From Ciona savignyi (taxonomy: Eukaryota; Chordata; Ascidiacea; Phlebobranchia; Cionidae): a DNA stretch of 64,000 nucleotides. The notes beneath the pieces are model-generated. The model had not been told where the DNA came from and did no database searches. It saw only the letters and a list, made by a program, of their open reading frames with translations. Position numbers and translations under genes: made by a program. The DNA is taken from contig CH003024.1 in the NCBI GenBank assembly GCA_000149265.1, positions 1,211,581 to 1,275,580 on the forward strand, given 5' to 3'. Shown one piece after another: positions 11,723 to 24,741 of this stretch (its first letter is position 1; the number at the start of each line of letters is the position of its first letter).

Positions 11723-14700
11723 ATGCCTTTGTCCCCGAATCCACGTAGAAGTGGGAGCTTAACCGATGTGAAAACAAAGATTTCGAACGAACCCTGGCAA
11801 AATTACTTCACTGTACAGGATACTATTGGAAGGTATTGGCTTGTTTTGCATTATCGTAATTACCTGTCATATTGTGGGCTACTTAAATGTAGGTGTAGAT
11901 ACAATTGACTCATAATTATCGCTTAGCAATGTAATATTATGTCATTAGCAACAAAATAATTATTACACAAAAGGCATAAACTGTGCCTAACTGCCTACTA
12001 TAAGCGACGAAAAAGAACACGTTTAGCCCTAATTTATAACTTATTACTTTATGCATATTGCTGTAAAGATTGTAATGAATACAATCTAAGTTTCACCTTT
12101 ATAAGTAACACATTGTAATGTACTCTAGGCATACTTTTTTTATAAATATATATAATACGTATTAGAATGGCCTTATAATATGTATATTAATATGAAGTAT
12201 TTCCACCTACACCTAGTAATGTAGATGTGTTTATACTGGTACTGTATTACATGCACATTATATTGGTGCTTATATTTATCCATGTGGGTAGTACACGGGT
12301 TTTGTATTGCTAGCACAGGAAATTGTCTAATTCCATTTTGTCCACTGGGTTGGCAAAGCTTTTGTATGTTAAATTGGGTGTAACAAAATTCAAATATATT
12401 TTTCAAATCCTATCAATTTACTAGGTCTTTGTATTGTGTGCATTATAAGTGTCTCGTTTAAGGACACAATGGACTATCTAACATCTAATTTTGATTGCAC
12501 AACCTTAAACAAGGTTATGCTCCCAGCGGTATAAACTAAGGCCATATCACTGTAAATATAACATTAAATTAAAATATTTAAAGATTGTTTTTGGCAATAA
12601 CTAAAACTACAAATTGTTTTTAAGTATTGAAAATAAAAAATGAAACATATACAGAATGATATAAGATGCATTATTTGACCCATGAAAATTTTACTTTTAA
12701 ATCACTAGAAGTGTTTTTCTTTAATAAGAAGTATGCTTTTAATGCTTACATGTGGTTCAGTTGAAAAGACCGATACTGTTTTGAAATAACATTTCATTTT
12801 CGACTTTCGCTAATAACTACAACTGCTTATAACATCGCATATATTTCAGAGGAAAGTTTGCAGTGGTGAAAAAATGCATTGAAATTTCGAGCGGGAAATT
12901 ATTTGCTGCGAAGTGCATCCGTAAACGACGCCACTGTAGAGATTGCACGCCAGACATCTTCCATGAAATCGCTGTGCTAGAAATCAGCTCAAACCATCCA
13001 CACTTGATTGACCTTTACAGGGTGTTTGAAACCCCTTCCGAAGTGATTCTAATATTAGAATAGTGAGTATGCGTTTTGGATAAATAATGTGCTGGGTCAT
13101 TAAGCAACGGCAGTTGTGGTTTGCAAGTTTTAAATTGAAATGTTGCATTTTAAATGTAGTTATTGGTAGTCATGGGCTGAATTTCACAAATGCCGTCTGA
13201 TTGAACTTTAGTGAACTTGACATATTTTTTATGCACTGGGTACAAAATATGAAAGAACATTACCACACTGTCATCAGTTTGGTACTTCATTTCACAAAGC
13301 TACCATAATTGACAATGTGGAAATATTACTAAAATGTAACTTAGAAAATATAATCACAGTATATTTTTGATTATTCATTCATGTCAAAAGAAATCCAAGA
13401 TAGAGCTTTTTAACCCCCCAAAATTAAACAAAAACTCTCTAGTGCTGCCGGTGGTGAGATATTTGACCACTGTGTTGGAGTGAAGGATCATTTTTCTGAA
13501 GCCACCACTCGTAGATTGCTCCTCCAAATTCTTGAGGCCGTCAACTTTCTCCATCGTAATAATATTGTTCATTTAGACCTGAAGGTAAGAAATAGGAACT
13601 GGAACGTGTATGATGGTAAAGATATGTTACAATGTATGTATTGGCAGTATGTAGTTATTTCAGTTTGATAATGTATTTACAAAGCTTGATTGATGATGAT
13701 AGACTAGACATTAATACTGTGCTTAAGGTTATGGGTATTATGTAGGGTAGGTATTGATTTTGATACATAAAGTTTGATTAGCTTTGTATGTGTTGAAGGT
13801 ATGTAGTTATTTTAGTTTGTTAATGTGTACCAAGCTTGATTATAAGTTGTATATAATGTGTACAAAGCTATAACTGTTTAATACAGACAAAAATATACTG
13901 TACTATAGTTATGGGTGTTGTGTGTAGTGCAGTTATTTATACACAAAGTTTGATTAGCTGTGTTGAAAACTTTGTATGTATTGGTGGTATGAAGTTATTT
14001 CAGTTTGATAATGTGTACAAAGCTTGATTATAACTTGTATATAATGTGTAGAAAGTTATAACTTTTAAGTACAAACAGAAAGATAGTGTGTTCATTCATA
14101 CATAAACTTTGATAAGCTGTGTTGAAAACTGTTTATGTAAATATAACAAGATTGATAAATGTCCAGTCTAGTAGGCCTACTGAAAAAAACTACAGTGGTA
14201 TGGGATATGATGCATCTTTAGTAATGCAATGTTTGAGAAAAACTTAGTTTTGAGAAAATTTCTAAATTGTTTATTGTTTTATCGAATGATGCTAACATGA
14301 ATTTGTTAAGCTTGTTTTATCAAAATAGATTTAAGTGCTTATGTAAATCATGACAGTTATTTATACACACACCAGATACCGGTTAATTTAAACTAAAGTA
14401 TGACTACATCGGTAAGAATTCTTCTTTGCATAATTACCTACATAGTTCTGTGACAGTAATCCTATATGAGCAGATAGGCCATTTGATCATCCGCAGTAAA
14501 ACACCTTGCCCCTCTGGCTGTAATGGCACCGTGTTATTAAGTCAAGCGCATAATTTCCTGCGCGCAAGCTGTAATTGGTGCATAGCATTTAGAATTTACT
14601 GTTTTAAACGCAAGTTCTAATCAGATTGCCCTGCGAAACTGATTGTGCATTGTAAATCATTTTCAATGGGTTGTTTTATTGTTAAACACTGAGAAGTTAC

Positions 14701-17700
14701 CGTAAAGNNNNNNNNNNNNNNNNNNNNNNNNNNNNNNNNNNNNNNNNNNNNNNNNNNNNNNNNNNNNNNNNNNNNNNNNNNNNNNNNNNNNNNNNNNNNN
14801 NNNNNNNAATTAACAGGTTCATTTTGGTTGAAGTCAATTTTATTACATCCAGCTAATTTTGGGTTAACTTTAAGAGTTCATGCTTTATAGCTAACATAAA
14901 TAATTATTTGCCATCCCCATTTAGATAATTTAATTTCCGATATGTCTGTGTTTAAATTTATATAAAATGAAGTAAAATTTTCACTTAATTTCATTTGCGT
15001 GGGCTACCTAACAGTTTCCATGCATTTTACTACAGCGGCAGAATTAGCTACTGTTTCAATGGTCAGGAAATGACACTTTTCGACAAGAATTGTGTAAAAT
15101 AACAAAATTACGTTTACCATGTCACTAATCGTGAATTCACTTCTGTAATCCAGTCCATTGGGTTTATGTTTTACCATATGATATAGAAGGTTACCTTAAA
15201 CTGATAGTTAAACTGGCATATCAGTTTTTAATTAGCAAAACTACAAACGACATAATCCAAAGCCTGTAATCCACAAGTACAATTGTCTTACATATTTAGG
15301 TCTGTTTAATTAAAAACTTTGCATTTTAGTAATAATAAATGGTGTTCACATTAAGGTTTCTATAAATATGTATTTACCATATAACTATATAAATATGTAT
15401 TTACCATATATAAAAGTTTAAAAAAATAAAGAATAACCCAAATCCATCATTTTTAATCAAATAATGACATAGCAATGTTAAAAATGACAAGAATTTGATG
15501 AGCAGCGTAATATAAATCATCTCATCGTTTTAATTTAGGCTGTGACTATATCGGTGACTCAACTGCTTTTCAAGCCAATTTCTCTTTACTGCTGTCTGCC
15601 CTGCATCCCTTTTTGTGGTTTTGTGTTGAAATTTGAATCGTTAAAGTCATGTTTGAAGGTGTAACTGTGTTTTTTTATGATTTCTCCCAAGTTTCTTTGG
15701 AATGCGGTTTGGTTATTTAATCGTAGTTCAATCCATGGTGTCTGATTATGCAAGTGTGGAAACTTACTTTACAAGTCGTGCGTTTGTTCTATGAAAATGA
15801 ATCTTTAACCTTATGACTAACTTACCAAGCCTCAAAAATTCCCAGAAAATTCTTTTCCATGCATTATTCGTTATGCTGCTATCAGTGCTATGCATTAGGT
15901 TGTGTGTTTAATAATATTTAATCTTTTCACCGTTTTGAAAATCTTGCTTTGTATGACCGAAAGATATAGAAAATAATATTCTGTGTCCTTTTTTAATTAA
16001 GCAGTTGTCACCTTTATTACCAGTATATAATTCCCTAAATCATACTTGTTTGTACCTAGTTTGACGAACATTTTACTAACTTTGTAACGATTTTTCTACT
16101 ACATAGATGTTAAAATAATACTTTTTGAAATCTTACATACTGTGTCAACTGAGTAAAATGTAAAAAATTAAAAAGAAAATTTGTTTACAATTGTATTACC
16201 CAAAAATCAAAATTTACCAACTCTAATATTTCATTCACTTTTTTATGCTGTATCCCCTTACAAATGTTTATTGTCCATATATCGTAATAGACGAAGGTAA
16301 TTATTTGTGAAATGCAGTGTTTTTACCCCATCTTCCACGGGTTTGATGTCCATGAATAAAAATAGACCAAGAGCATTGTTTTGTAATGCAGCGTTTTACC
16401 CTCTTTATACTTTACTGATGTTTTATGGCCACAAATTAATTGATGTACTTTCAATATTTGTGTAATGCAATGGAACAATATCTATTTCAATCTTACTAAT
16501 GATTATTGTCCATAATTTGAATTGGACATTGGTTAGTATTCGTTTAAATGCCATGTTTGTATAACCTTCGCTCCTTAATTTGCATTTCACACATAATTGC
16601 CGACATCAATATTAATTTGTGGCCATAAAACATCAGTATGTGTAATGTCCATAAATCAAAATCGACCGAACTAACTAAACCACCCATCCACATTATGTAA
16701 ACTGCCACAAAACATCTTGCTATGTTTCTTGGGTATTAAAATAATACCCATTAAAATCTTACATATGTCAACTGAGAAAAATGTGAAAACATGAAAAAGT
16801 TTTAACTAAAAACAATAATTGACCAAAAATCAAAATTGACCAAGCTAACTCCCCCTTCCCCCACCCCCTTTATGCTAATAATTTTTATGTCCACAGCCTC
16901 AAAACATCTTGTCATGTTTCTTGGATAATAAAATAATACCTATTGAAATCTTACATATGTCAAAAATATGAACATATGAAAATGTTAACAATAATTACCC
17001 AAACAACAGCTCAAATTGACCAAGTCAAATTATGTTATTCATTTTTTAGGTGTATCACCCTTACAAATAATGTTTAATGTCAACAGCCTCAAAACATCTT
17101 GCTTACTGCTGAAGGAGAGAAGGGTGACATCAAACTCGTTGACTTCGGCCTTTCCAAACTGCTGACTCATGAAATAGAAATCCGAGAAATCCTTGGCACA
17201 CCAGACTATGTTGGTATGACACATCAAGACCGCATGCGGCTATATATAGCCATATACGTTGGCTATTTGCCATTACATTTATTGCATATGACGTGCGAAA
17301 TGGTACAATTGATTGAATGTTAATCACTTTCGCATTTAAATGAATCACGCACACGCAGAGGGAATTTTCAATCAATCAACTTGATTATTAGTTATTGCCG
17401 ACACCGTATCCCAGTAACCATGTAATTTTTACGCCTCTTTACTTTAAATTGTTCCTGTTTCACCTTACTTTAATCACAAAGTGTAGAATTAGGAAGGAGA
17501 AAAGGAAATCGCTATCATTAAACTACGTCATAATAATAATAATAATTCAGAGCATTTAAACCACAGGGATGAATGCTGCTAGACCATTGCCTTAAAACAA
17601 AATTCATTACCAATACCTACTGACTTAGTACTGGTAAATGACACTATATTAATGTAAATTAAATAATATACTTATGTATATGGTATTTTACTTAGAACTG

Positions 17701-20700
17701 TAAAGTGTGTTGTTTTATTATTATGTTCCGCTGACATTTAACCTACTCTATCGTAATGAAGAAATTCGAACTCCTATAAATTATGACATCATAAAGCCAA
17801 CTCTTTTACATCCACAGCACCAGAAGTCCTCAACTTTGAGCCAATCAGCATTCTCAGTGACATCTGGTATGTAATAAAGCAGTATATTACATCACAATGC
17901 ATATTCTTCACAATAGAAGTATGTGTTAGGAATGTGGGCCACAATTTAACAGCCCATATAACTCTGCGTCATAGCGCAAGTTTCGAATTCCTTCTCAATT
18001 TGATCTCGTGCAGTTTATTTGCCCATGTTGCGCCCTATGTAAATACACACGTGTTTAGATTATGCAACATTACCTAATCTCTTATTTGTGGACAGACTTC
18101 TGGTGAATAATTTCAAAAACTAAATTCTAAATATAGATCATACCTACAGCTACAATATGTAAATGTCTACTAGATAGGAGAACATTATTTCGCTGGTGTG
18201 CCAATTTAGATACCATTTAAGCCTTATTCTTATGTTAAGATTTGATAGCGTATCTTTAATTACTATTGTGTAGCCTACATACAAAATGGGGGGGAAAAAC
18301 TTATTTAACACACACAATTTGTTGTGTTCTTAAAGTAAATATTTGTTTAGTGTCTATCTTTAGCAAGCATGCATTAGTAGTTAGGTGCAAATGTTACTTA
18401 CTTGGGAAGGAATTATAAAATTATAATCTCTCGTCTGCTTTTCTAATTCAAAGATATTTTAATTTCTAATTTTGGTAAAAACTTTTTAGATATCATTAAT
18501 AGTGGCTTTTAAAAGATTTTATAATTGTTATAAGTTACTTCAGTTTTAATTTTTCTAATTTTACACCATAATCCTATAACCATATAAGCGGACACAGAGT
18601 AAAGTGAGAGGTGCCAGAGGTGTAAACTGCATGCCTCACCTTTAAAATTAAGCCCTTGGCACCATTAAACTTAAATTTTGCCTATAATGGCTTAAAAACA
18701 ATGTTTTTAGCTGAATATCATGCCCAATCCAAGATGCTGTCCTTATCCATCTCGGGCAAAAAAACAAGATCGCGCATATATGTTCGCACCATAGTATTAT
18801 GATGGTCATACCAATTCCCACCTACCCTTTAAAAGGACGTGAATATTAAAGAGTTGATCTAAAAAAACAAGTTTACAAAATGTTGAATTCGAAATCGTTC
18901 CCAGGTCTCTCGGCGTGGTGTGCTACGTGATGCTAACCGGGGTTTCCCCCTTCCTCGGAGACACGAAGAACGAGACGTTGATGAACGTAACGACGGGGGC
19001 GATTGACTTCCCTCCCGATCTATTCGCAACGAAAGACACAGCGTGCAGAGACTTTATCTCGAAGATGTTGAAACGAGAGCCACAGTAAGTAGCCATGTTT
19101 TTGAAAATGCTTGATTGTTGTAGAGGGTATAGCAACAGTAAGTTTTCTTGAAAAAATACCATGATTTTTTATACTTGATTGATGTAAAGGGTATTTTTGC
19201 TACTTTTTAATGGAGAGTAATACTAAATGGAGGGAAAGAGGAAAGGAGGTAAACTGCACAGTAAAATTACGGAACCTAATTTAAACACTTCCCTAAACAC
19301 TAATCTTAACCCCAGAACTAACCCAAACTCCAACCCAATGTTTAAAACTGACTCTAATGTCATAATCTTCATTTTGGTGTGCAGTTTACCTCCTTCCTGC
19401 TTTTCCCTTATTTTAGTTTCCCCCTTTGATGAAATACACCTTAGCGCACACCATTTTTTGCCAGGTAGACATCTTGTGTCTAACTTTATTGTGTACACTG
19501 TACAGGTTGATTTTTTGTGATCTTCCTTGGTTTATTCTATTTGTTATCAGGGTGCTTTGTTTTTAACAGTTTGTAGTACCAGTCAGTTGACTATAAATCG
19601 CGTGAATTTTACTTTTTTTGTTTTATCGAGATGAGTTGGGAACCTGTTGCCAATACCGTTTTTTAACCTGGTTGACTATTCGGCCACACGACCGTACCAG
19701 AAAAAAAACACACAAGAAACCTTTCAAGCACTATGTGCCATAAGGAAACATTCAAAAATGCATAATTTATCATTTCTACTTGCGGTATTTTCACTTAGCA
19801 GAAATGTTAATATCTGTAAAATGACTAAAAAAAACGTTACGCAATACTAGTATATTATTATTGATTTTTTGTTTTCATTCCGTTTAGGAAACTTCATTTG
19901 ATTTGCATTTTTTTTAGGCGTTTTACAGCGAGAATTTCGTGCATTTTGTACTTTTTTATCAATTAATTGCACACGACCCTACTCAGATTTGCGTTATTAC
20001 CAACGTTTTTACTAAGATAAGTTTCAACCCTATTACGGGCTCGTCACTAGGACCGTTATTTTATATATTGAGCAATATTAAAATCTGCCGTTTTAACCAT
20101 TCGACCACACGCACGCATATTATACATAATGACGTCGCTTACCTCCTAATAAGGAAGCGACAAATTTCGTGTTCGTAGCAATACATAGCAATATTTAAAT
20201 GTCAATTATGAGTCAAGTCATGCTACTTGTGATATTAGTATCCACTGATTTCTTTGTGCAAGAGTTTTGTACTTCTTTCCAAAAACTTTTTTTAGTTTGG
20301 ATGTTATTCACTACAAGTACCATTAAGATGTGAACTGATTTTCTGCTAAATATAACATTATAACCAAACCAAGATTTGAACATGTATATATGATATTGTA
20401 ACAAGTAGTACCAGAAAAATCTGGTAAGAATTTAACTAATCTAACTACGTCTGGTAAGAATCTAACAACGTTATTATAGGAATTAGCATAATGCCATATC
20501 CTTGTACCTGATGATGATACTAAATAATCAAAACTATTAACACGACAAGACACTTATTCACCCCTGGCAAAACAACAAATTACATTGATTTGCATTTATA
20601 GCTCTAATTGAAAATCTGCTTTCCAGAGATCGAATCAGCGCACAACAGTGTTTAAACCACCCGTGGATAACCGGTGTCGTAACTCCGTTGGACAACATCC

Positions 20701-21221
20701 TCCCAACAGAAGAAAACCACAAAGACGGTTCTGACGAACCCACTGAAAACGATGTATTTTCCAACAGTCCATCCCATGTAAAATCGACCGAACTTTCAAA
20801 GTCGAAAACCGAATCGAAAAGCGATTCAGACCGGCCACCTGAAAGCCGCACAATAAGCAGGAAGAATGTAGACTTAAATGGAAACCTTCTATCGAATTCA
20901 ACCGGTTTATCGCAATGCGTAACGCCTACTACAGACAAGCAGTTTTTCCCGGCAAACGATGATAAAGAGAACTCTGATAATTTAAACAACAAAGAAATAT
21001 CGTCCAAACCAGCCACCATACCCACTACTGAGGCTAACTTGACCAAAACGAGTTGCGTCGCCAATTCAACCCAACAGAACATAGTTAAACCCGATATGTT
21101 CCCGATATCGCCGAAGCCGTCAACGAAGCGACGAAAATGCGAGTTTCTTCACGCAAGTTCAGCCACCGTCCGTGCAGTCTTTACCTCAACTTCAGCCGCC
21201 CCGAATCACTCATACGCCTGA
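11723..21221 (+). CDS. STK17: Death-associated protein kinase of the DRAK/STK17 type
   Basis: Ser/Thr kinase of the CAMK/DAPK family; vertebrate relatives promote apoptosis and tune lymphocyte signalling. Exons, phase-consistent: 11723-11832, 12850-13062, 13443-13584, 17087-17213, 17818-17866, 18905-19084, 20627-21221, giving 471 aa. An in-frame TAG 15 nt upstream supports the start. The kinase domain covers about residues 30-288: glycine loop GRGKFAVV, Lys58 in FAAKC, HEIAVLE helix C, EYAAGGEIF hinge, HLDLKPQN with Asp153 (HLD for HRD, as in DRAKs), DFG at 174-176, APE, and NHPWI at the end. The Ser/Thr-rich tail (about 290-471) has DDKEN and a basic KRRK, both resembling STK17B's tail. The tail is longer than in human STK17A/B (414/372 aa). 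Intron 3 is 3.5 kb and contains a sequencing gap. Confidence 0.95.
13630..14135. repeat. ~185-bp tandem repeat in STK17 intron
   Basis: Three imperfect copies share AGTTATTTCAGTTTGATAAT, ACAAAGCTTGATTATAA and TTTGATTAGCTGTGTTGAAA in the same order. The array starts shortly after the donor of exon 13443-13584. Confidence 0.78.
14708..14807. other. Assembly gap (100 N)
   Basis: Exactly 100 N, the usual placeholder length for a gap of unknown size. It falls in STK17 intron 3, so no coding sequence appears to be missing. Confidence 0.99.
16100..17086. repeat. ~200-bp degenerate tandem repeat before STK17 exon 4
   Basis: Recurrent landmarks are TTAAAATAATAC followed by GAAATCTTACATA, AATCAAAATTGACC, and CCTCAAAACATCTTG or close variants. 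The last unit ends at the real acceptor of exon 17087. The copy at 16891-16911 repeats the acceptor and the first 15 coding bases. Confidence 0.75.
19222..19418. mobile_element. Inverted-repeat element (MITE-like), GGTAAACTGCAC type
   Basis: The terminal inverted repeats share GGAGGTAAACTGCACA. The core is rich in AACCCC/AACCC (G-rich on the other strand), about 200 bp in total. A relative is at 57914-58129. It lies in the STK17 intron after exon 18905-19084. Confidence 0.75.
20007..20114 (-). mobile_element. Short tRNA-derived SINE, family B, antisense
   Basis: Inverted family B landmarks: AAGTTTCAACCCTATTACGG (B-box side) and TTTTAACCATTCGACCACACG (A-box side). It is in the intron before the last STK17 exon. 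Confidence 0.65.
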
Positions 21222-21560
21222 ACCTTAATCTCAGCGTCGATTTGGGACGATTCTTACCGGACTATCAGTCAAGTAAAAGAAATCCCGTTCCTCTTAAATT
21301 ATCTACATCTTTGTCATTGATACGTCACGCCCGTAATAACGCAAGACACTTTTCGGGTTCGTTAGAGAAGTCTTCGCTTTATGATGGTTTTAAGCGAGCT
21401 ACCCGTCAAGCAAAAGAAAGGCCGTTCCCCTTGAATTATCGGGATTTCAGTGATACATTCCTCGCCTTTGGTGCAATCCGCTCATAATAATGTCAGACTT
21501 TCTTCCGGGTTTTTCTGGGTGGTCAGAGAAGTGGTCAATTTGTGATGATTATCAGCAAAA

Positions 21561-21786
21561 TATTGGGCTACACTAATCTGCGGAACAACACACTATTTTG
21601 CGGTACAGTGCGAAGGGATGTTTCCGTCATTAACTCGAGCAAACATGAGTGGGACGGGGTAAGGGTTATATCATAATATACTCTTACTCTGTCCCGCTCA
21701 AGTTAATGACGAAATAACCCGTCCTGCTCATGATATAGTGTGTTGTCCCGCCCCGCTGTCCCGCAGATTAGTGAATCCCAAAATAT
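21561..21786. mobile_element. Long-inverted-repeat element (MITE-like), CACTAATCTGCGG type
   Basis: Two arms of about 100 bp are inverted copies: TTGGGCTACACTAATCTGCG at the left and the complement of TTGGGATTCACTAATCTGCG at the right. Both continue through AACACACTAT and GTCATTAACT segments. The element could fold into one hairpin. No target duplication is certain. Confidence 0.8.
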
Positions 21787-22439
21787 CTGTTGTTTCAGTC
21801 AAGCAAAGAAAGGTTGTTCCCCTAAATTATCTGCTCTTTAGATATACATTCCTTGTTCTTGAAACGCCCCACACGTAATAACATAAGACCCTTTCCGGTG
21901 ACATTTAATATACGTTTTCTCTAACGAAAAAAACGACCATATTTTATTGTTTCAATACAATTTATTAAAGGCCAAAGAAAAAACCACACAGAAAACCTAC
22001 TAGCACTATGTGCCATAAGAAAACATTCCAAAATGCATAATTTATATATTCTACTTGCGGTATTTTCACTTAGCATAAGTGTTAGTATCTGTAAAATGAC
22101 TTTAGTTAAACGTTACGCAATACTAGTCTATTATTATTGATTTTTGTTTTCATTCCCTTTTAGGAAACTTCGTTTGATTTGCGTTGTTTTTTATGCGTTT
22201 ATTTTACATTGAAAAATCCGTGCATTTTCTACTTTTTCATAAAATAATTGCACTACAAAATAAATCCTTGGACTTTTTTAACTTTTAAAACAAGCTTAAT
22301 GCAGGCATTACAGCTAATGTGGTATATAAGTGTTGATTTACCGTCGCTACCTTTATAATATACTTCTATATTTGAGCAATTAAATGTCTTAAGGTGGGAT
22401 GGCTATATTAAGATATAGGGTATTACTGTTTTATCCTTG

Positions 22440-22790
22440 TAGATGAGTCGGCAAAAACGTTATCACATCGGCAATCGTTAGATTACCTCTGTGTTACCTA
22501 AGGGAGTGTTATCATACGTCCGGGCAATTGTCAGATTACCTCTATCTTACGCAAAAAAATGTTATCACCCGGGTAATCGTCAGATTATCTCCATATTACG
22601 TAACGGAGTGTTATCACACGGGCAATCGTAAGATGACCCCATGTTACGTAAGGGAGTGTTATCACACGGGCAATCGTAAGATTAACTCCATGTAACGTAA
22701 GGAAGTGTTATCACATGGGCAATTGTCAGATTACCCCTTTGTTACTTAAGGGAGTGTTATCATAAGGGTAATCGTCATATTCCTTCGCCG
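22440..22790. repeat. 50-bp minisatellite derived from a SINE interior
   Basis: Seven copies of a unit of about 50 bp with GTTATCACACGGGCAATCGT, then AGATTACCTC, then TTACGTAAGGGAGT. The first part equals the antisense family A SINE segment TTAACACACGGGCAATCG, so the array appears to have grown from a SINE fragment. More SINE sequence follows on its right. Confidence 0.85.
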
Positions 22791-23578
22791 GCGACCATAG
22801 GGTTACCGAAGCTATTGCAGTATGTTGTGTATTGAAACTTTTCATTGTCCACTAATTACAAGTGATTTCTGTTGGAGTTCGCCCAAGAATGCTACTACGT
22901 ATGGCGAAAAACAAACGGTGTCATTATAACATGGATGCTGGACAGATAACCTCGCGCTCACTATCTTATTACTATTAAATGTACAACTATTATGTAGGCC
23001 TGGCTATAGCTTTTGTTTATTCTAAAATCAATAATTACCTAAAATATAGCTAAAGGGAGCCAGGAACTAATATTTATAGCACGTAATAGAAATTTAAAAC
23101 AAAGTTATAACGGTCTTCGACTTACTGACCCAGTGGGTTTAATGCTTGTAAACTACTTTGCCAAACGACAAAACCGATCAGCGATTATCCTAACAGGTTG
23201 AGCGAAATTAACGTAACAGCTGATAAGTCTTCATTGGTGATACTTAAAACCTTGGTCAAGTTTCTAGATTTATCTTTGGTGAATTTTATTCACATTATCG
23301 TTAAGTATTGTTGAATTCCAACATTCATAATTTAACTTGCCCGAAGACACAACCGGTTGGATTTAAACGAACAACCTTTCCACTGATAGTTGAGAACTCA
23401 GTTACAGGTTTGAGCTATAAACCAAAGTTCATTCTTTTAGATTGCGTTTCAATTAAACCTAAATGCGTTGTGTTATTAACGATACTAACTGGATTGGAAC
23501 GATAATACAAATTGTCCGCTAGATGGTGCTATAGGTTAACGTTGTTCAATTTTACCCATTTATTGTACGTTTTGGTAC

Positions 23579-23689
23579 GGTCGTGTGGCCGAATGGTTAA
23601 CGCGACCGAGACATATACCGACTCGAGTACAAAAAAAAGGTCCTGGTTACGAGCCCATCATGGTTTCAAAATTTGGCTCGGTAAAAAAA
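23579..23689 (+). mobile_element. Short tRNA-derived SINE, family B
   Basis: The best-preserved copy: GGTCGTGTGGCCGAATGG start, TTAACGCGACCGAGACATA, a region with GAGCCCATCATGG, and GGCTCGGTAAAAAAAA at the end. Confidence 0.82.
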
Positions 23690-24741
23690 ATTGTACATTT
23701 CGTCTGAAGATTTAGGCTTAAATTTGTATTCATCCAATAAGTAAAATTAAATAAATTAAAAAATAATAATAATGCATCAAATATCAGATTATTTTAGGTA
23801 TTTATGTGATAAAAGTTTAATTAGAGCTCTAATTATCAACACGTCATCATCAACATTTTGTTTAAGCGGTTTTTACTTTTTTGACTGAATATTAAATTAA
23901 ACACACACGGGCGATCGTAAGAGAAAATAGGTTTATCTTTCATTTTATACCCGCAGATGGAAAACACAGAAGACTTATTACAGAGTAAATCGTCGTTCTA
24001 TATTAGTAAAAAGGCCATATAGGGGGTTTGAAACTAACCCGGTAAAAACATTTAAAAATACCTTTTATGATGAACTAAAACCGGCGAAAAGTTTCAGGCA
24101 AATACAACACATTACAATTGGATTGATAACCTGGCAGTGGACACGAGGTAATCTGACGATTGCCCATGTGTAATTCTGATTGAGTTTTTATCCTCAAGGA
24201 TAAACAAAAATATCCTCTTCTTATAATGCCGTTCACAAATGAGTGTTATTACTTTTATAGTTAGTCTGGCGGTTTATCGCGACGCTTTTCAACCGAAAGG
24301 ATGCAGATTCGAAACAAGAATTTTTCTCAGGGATAAACACGAACAACCTATCCTATCCTATGCCAACTTTTCGGCCCGCTTTAGACTTTGGTACTTTTAT
24401 TCTGTCCCGCTTTTCGGCCCGCCTCAGACGCCTCGTTTACTTTCTTGACTTTGATACAAACCGCGAGGCTGTTGGTCCTTAACGTGCATTGTTTACATCA
24501 CAAGTACGTTTCAAAACGTTGTAATTCAAAACAAGCTGTAACAAGCGCTCTGGCGTTATTATTTTCATCCAGGAATAGGCCACCAATGTAAATGCTGTTA
24601 CTTAAAAATATGATTTGTGTCAACTTATTTTATTTGGAGAAAATATGCGCGACGACCGCCCTTTCACGCGATTTTCGATGCTATTGTGACATCATATCGA
24701 GTTGGATCGGTTTACAAGTGTTCGCCTTTTGTGCCGAAATA

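Larger units (their letters stand above)
21222..24741. other. Intergenic region between STK17 and the coiled-coil gene
   Basis: Begins with the STK17 3' untranslated region. It holds an inverted-repeat element (21561-21786), a 50-bp minisatellite (22440-22790), a family B SINE (23579-23689) and a decayed family A piece near 24075-24222. No coding exon was recognised. Confidence 0.7.

Noticed and set aside
20558-21082. 174-codon minus-strand frame opposite the last STK17 exon
   Set aside because: Overlaps the phase-consistent STK17 tail exon on the other strand; its composition is the shadow of that exon.
24592-24741. Longer N-terminus of the coiled-coil protein starting at 24592
   Set aside because: The frame is open to 24742, but its Cys- and Phe-rich composition is unlike the rest of the protein; I treat it as untranslated or unrelated.
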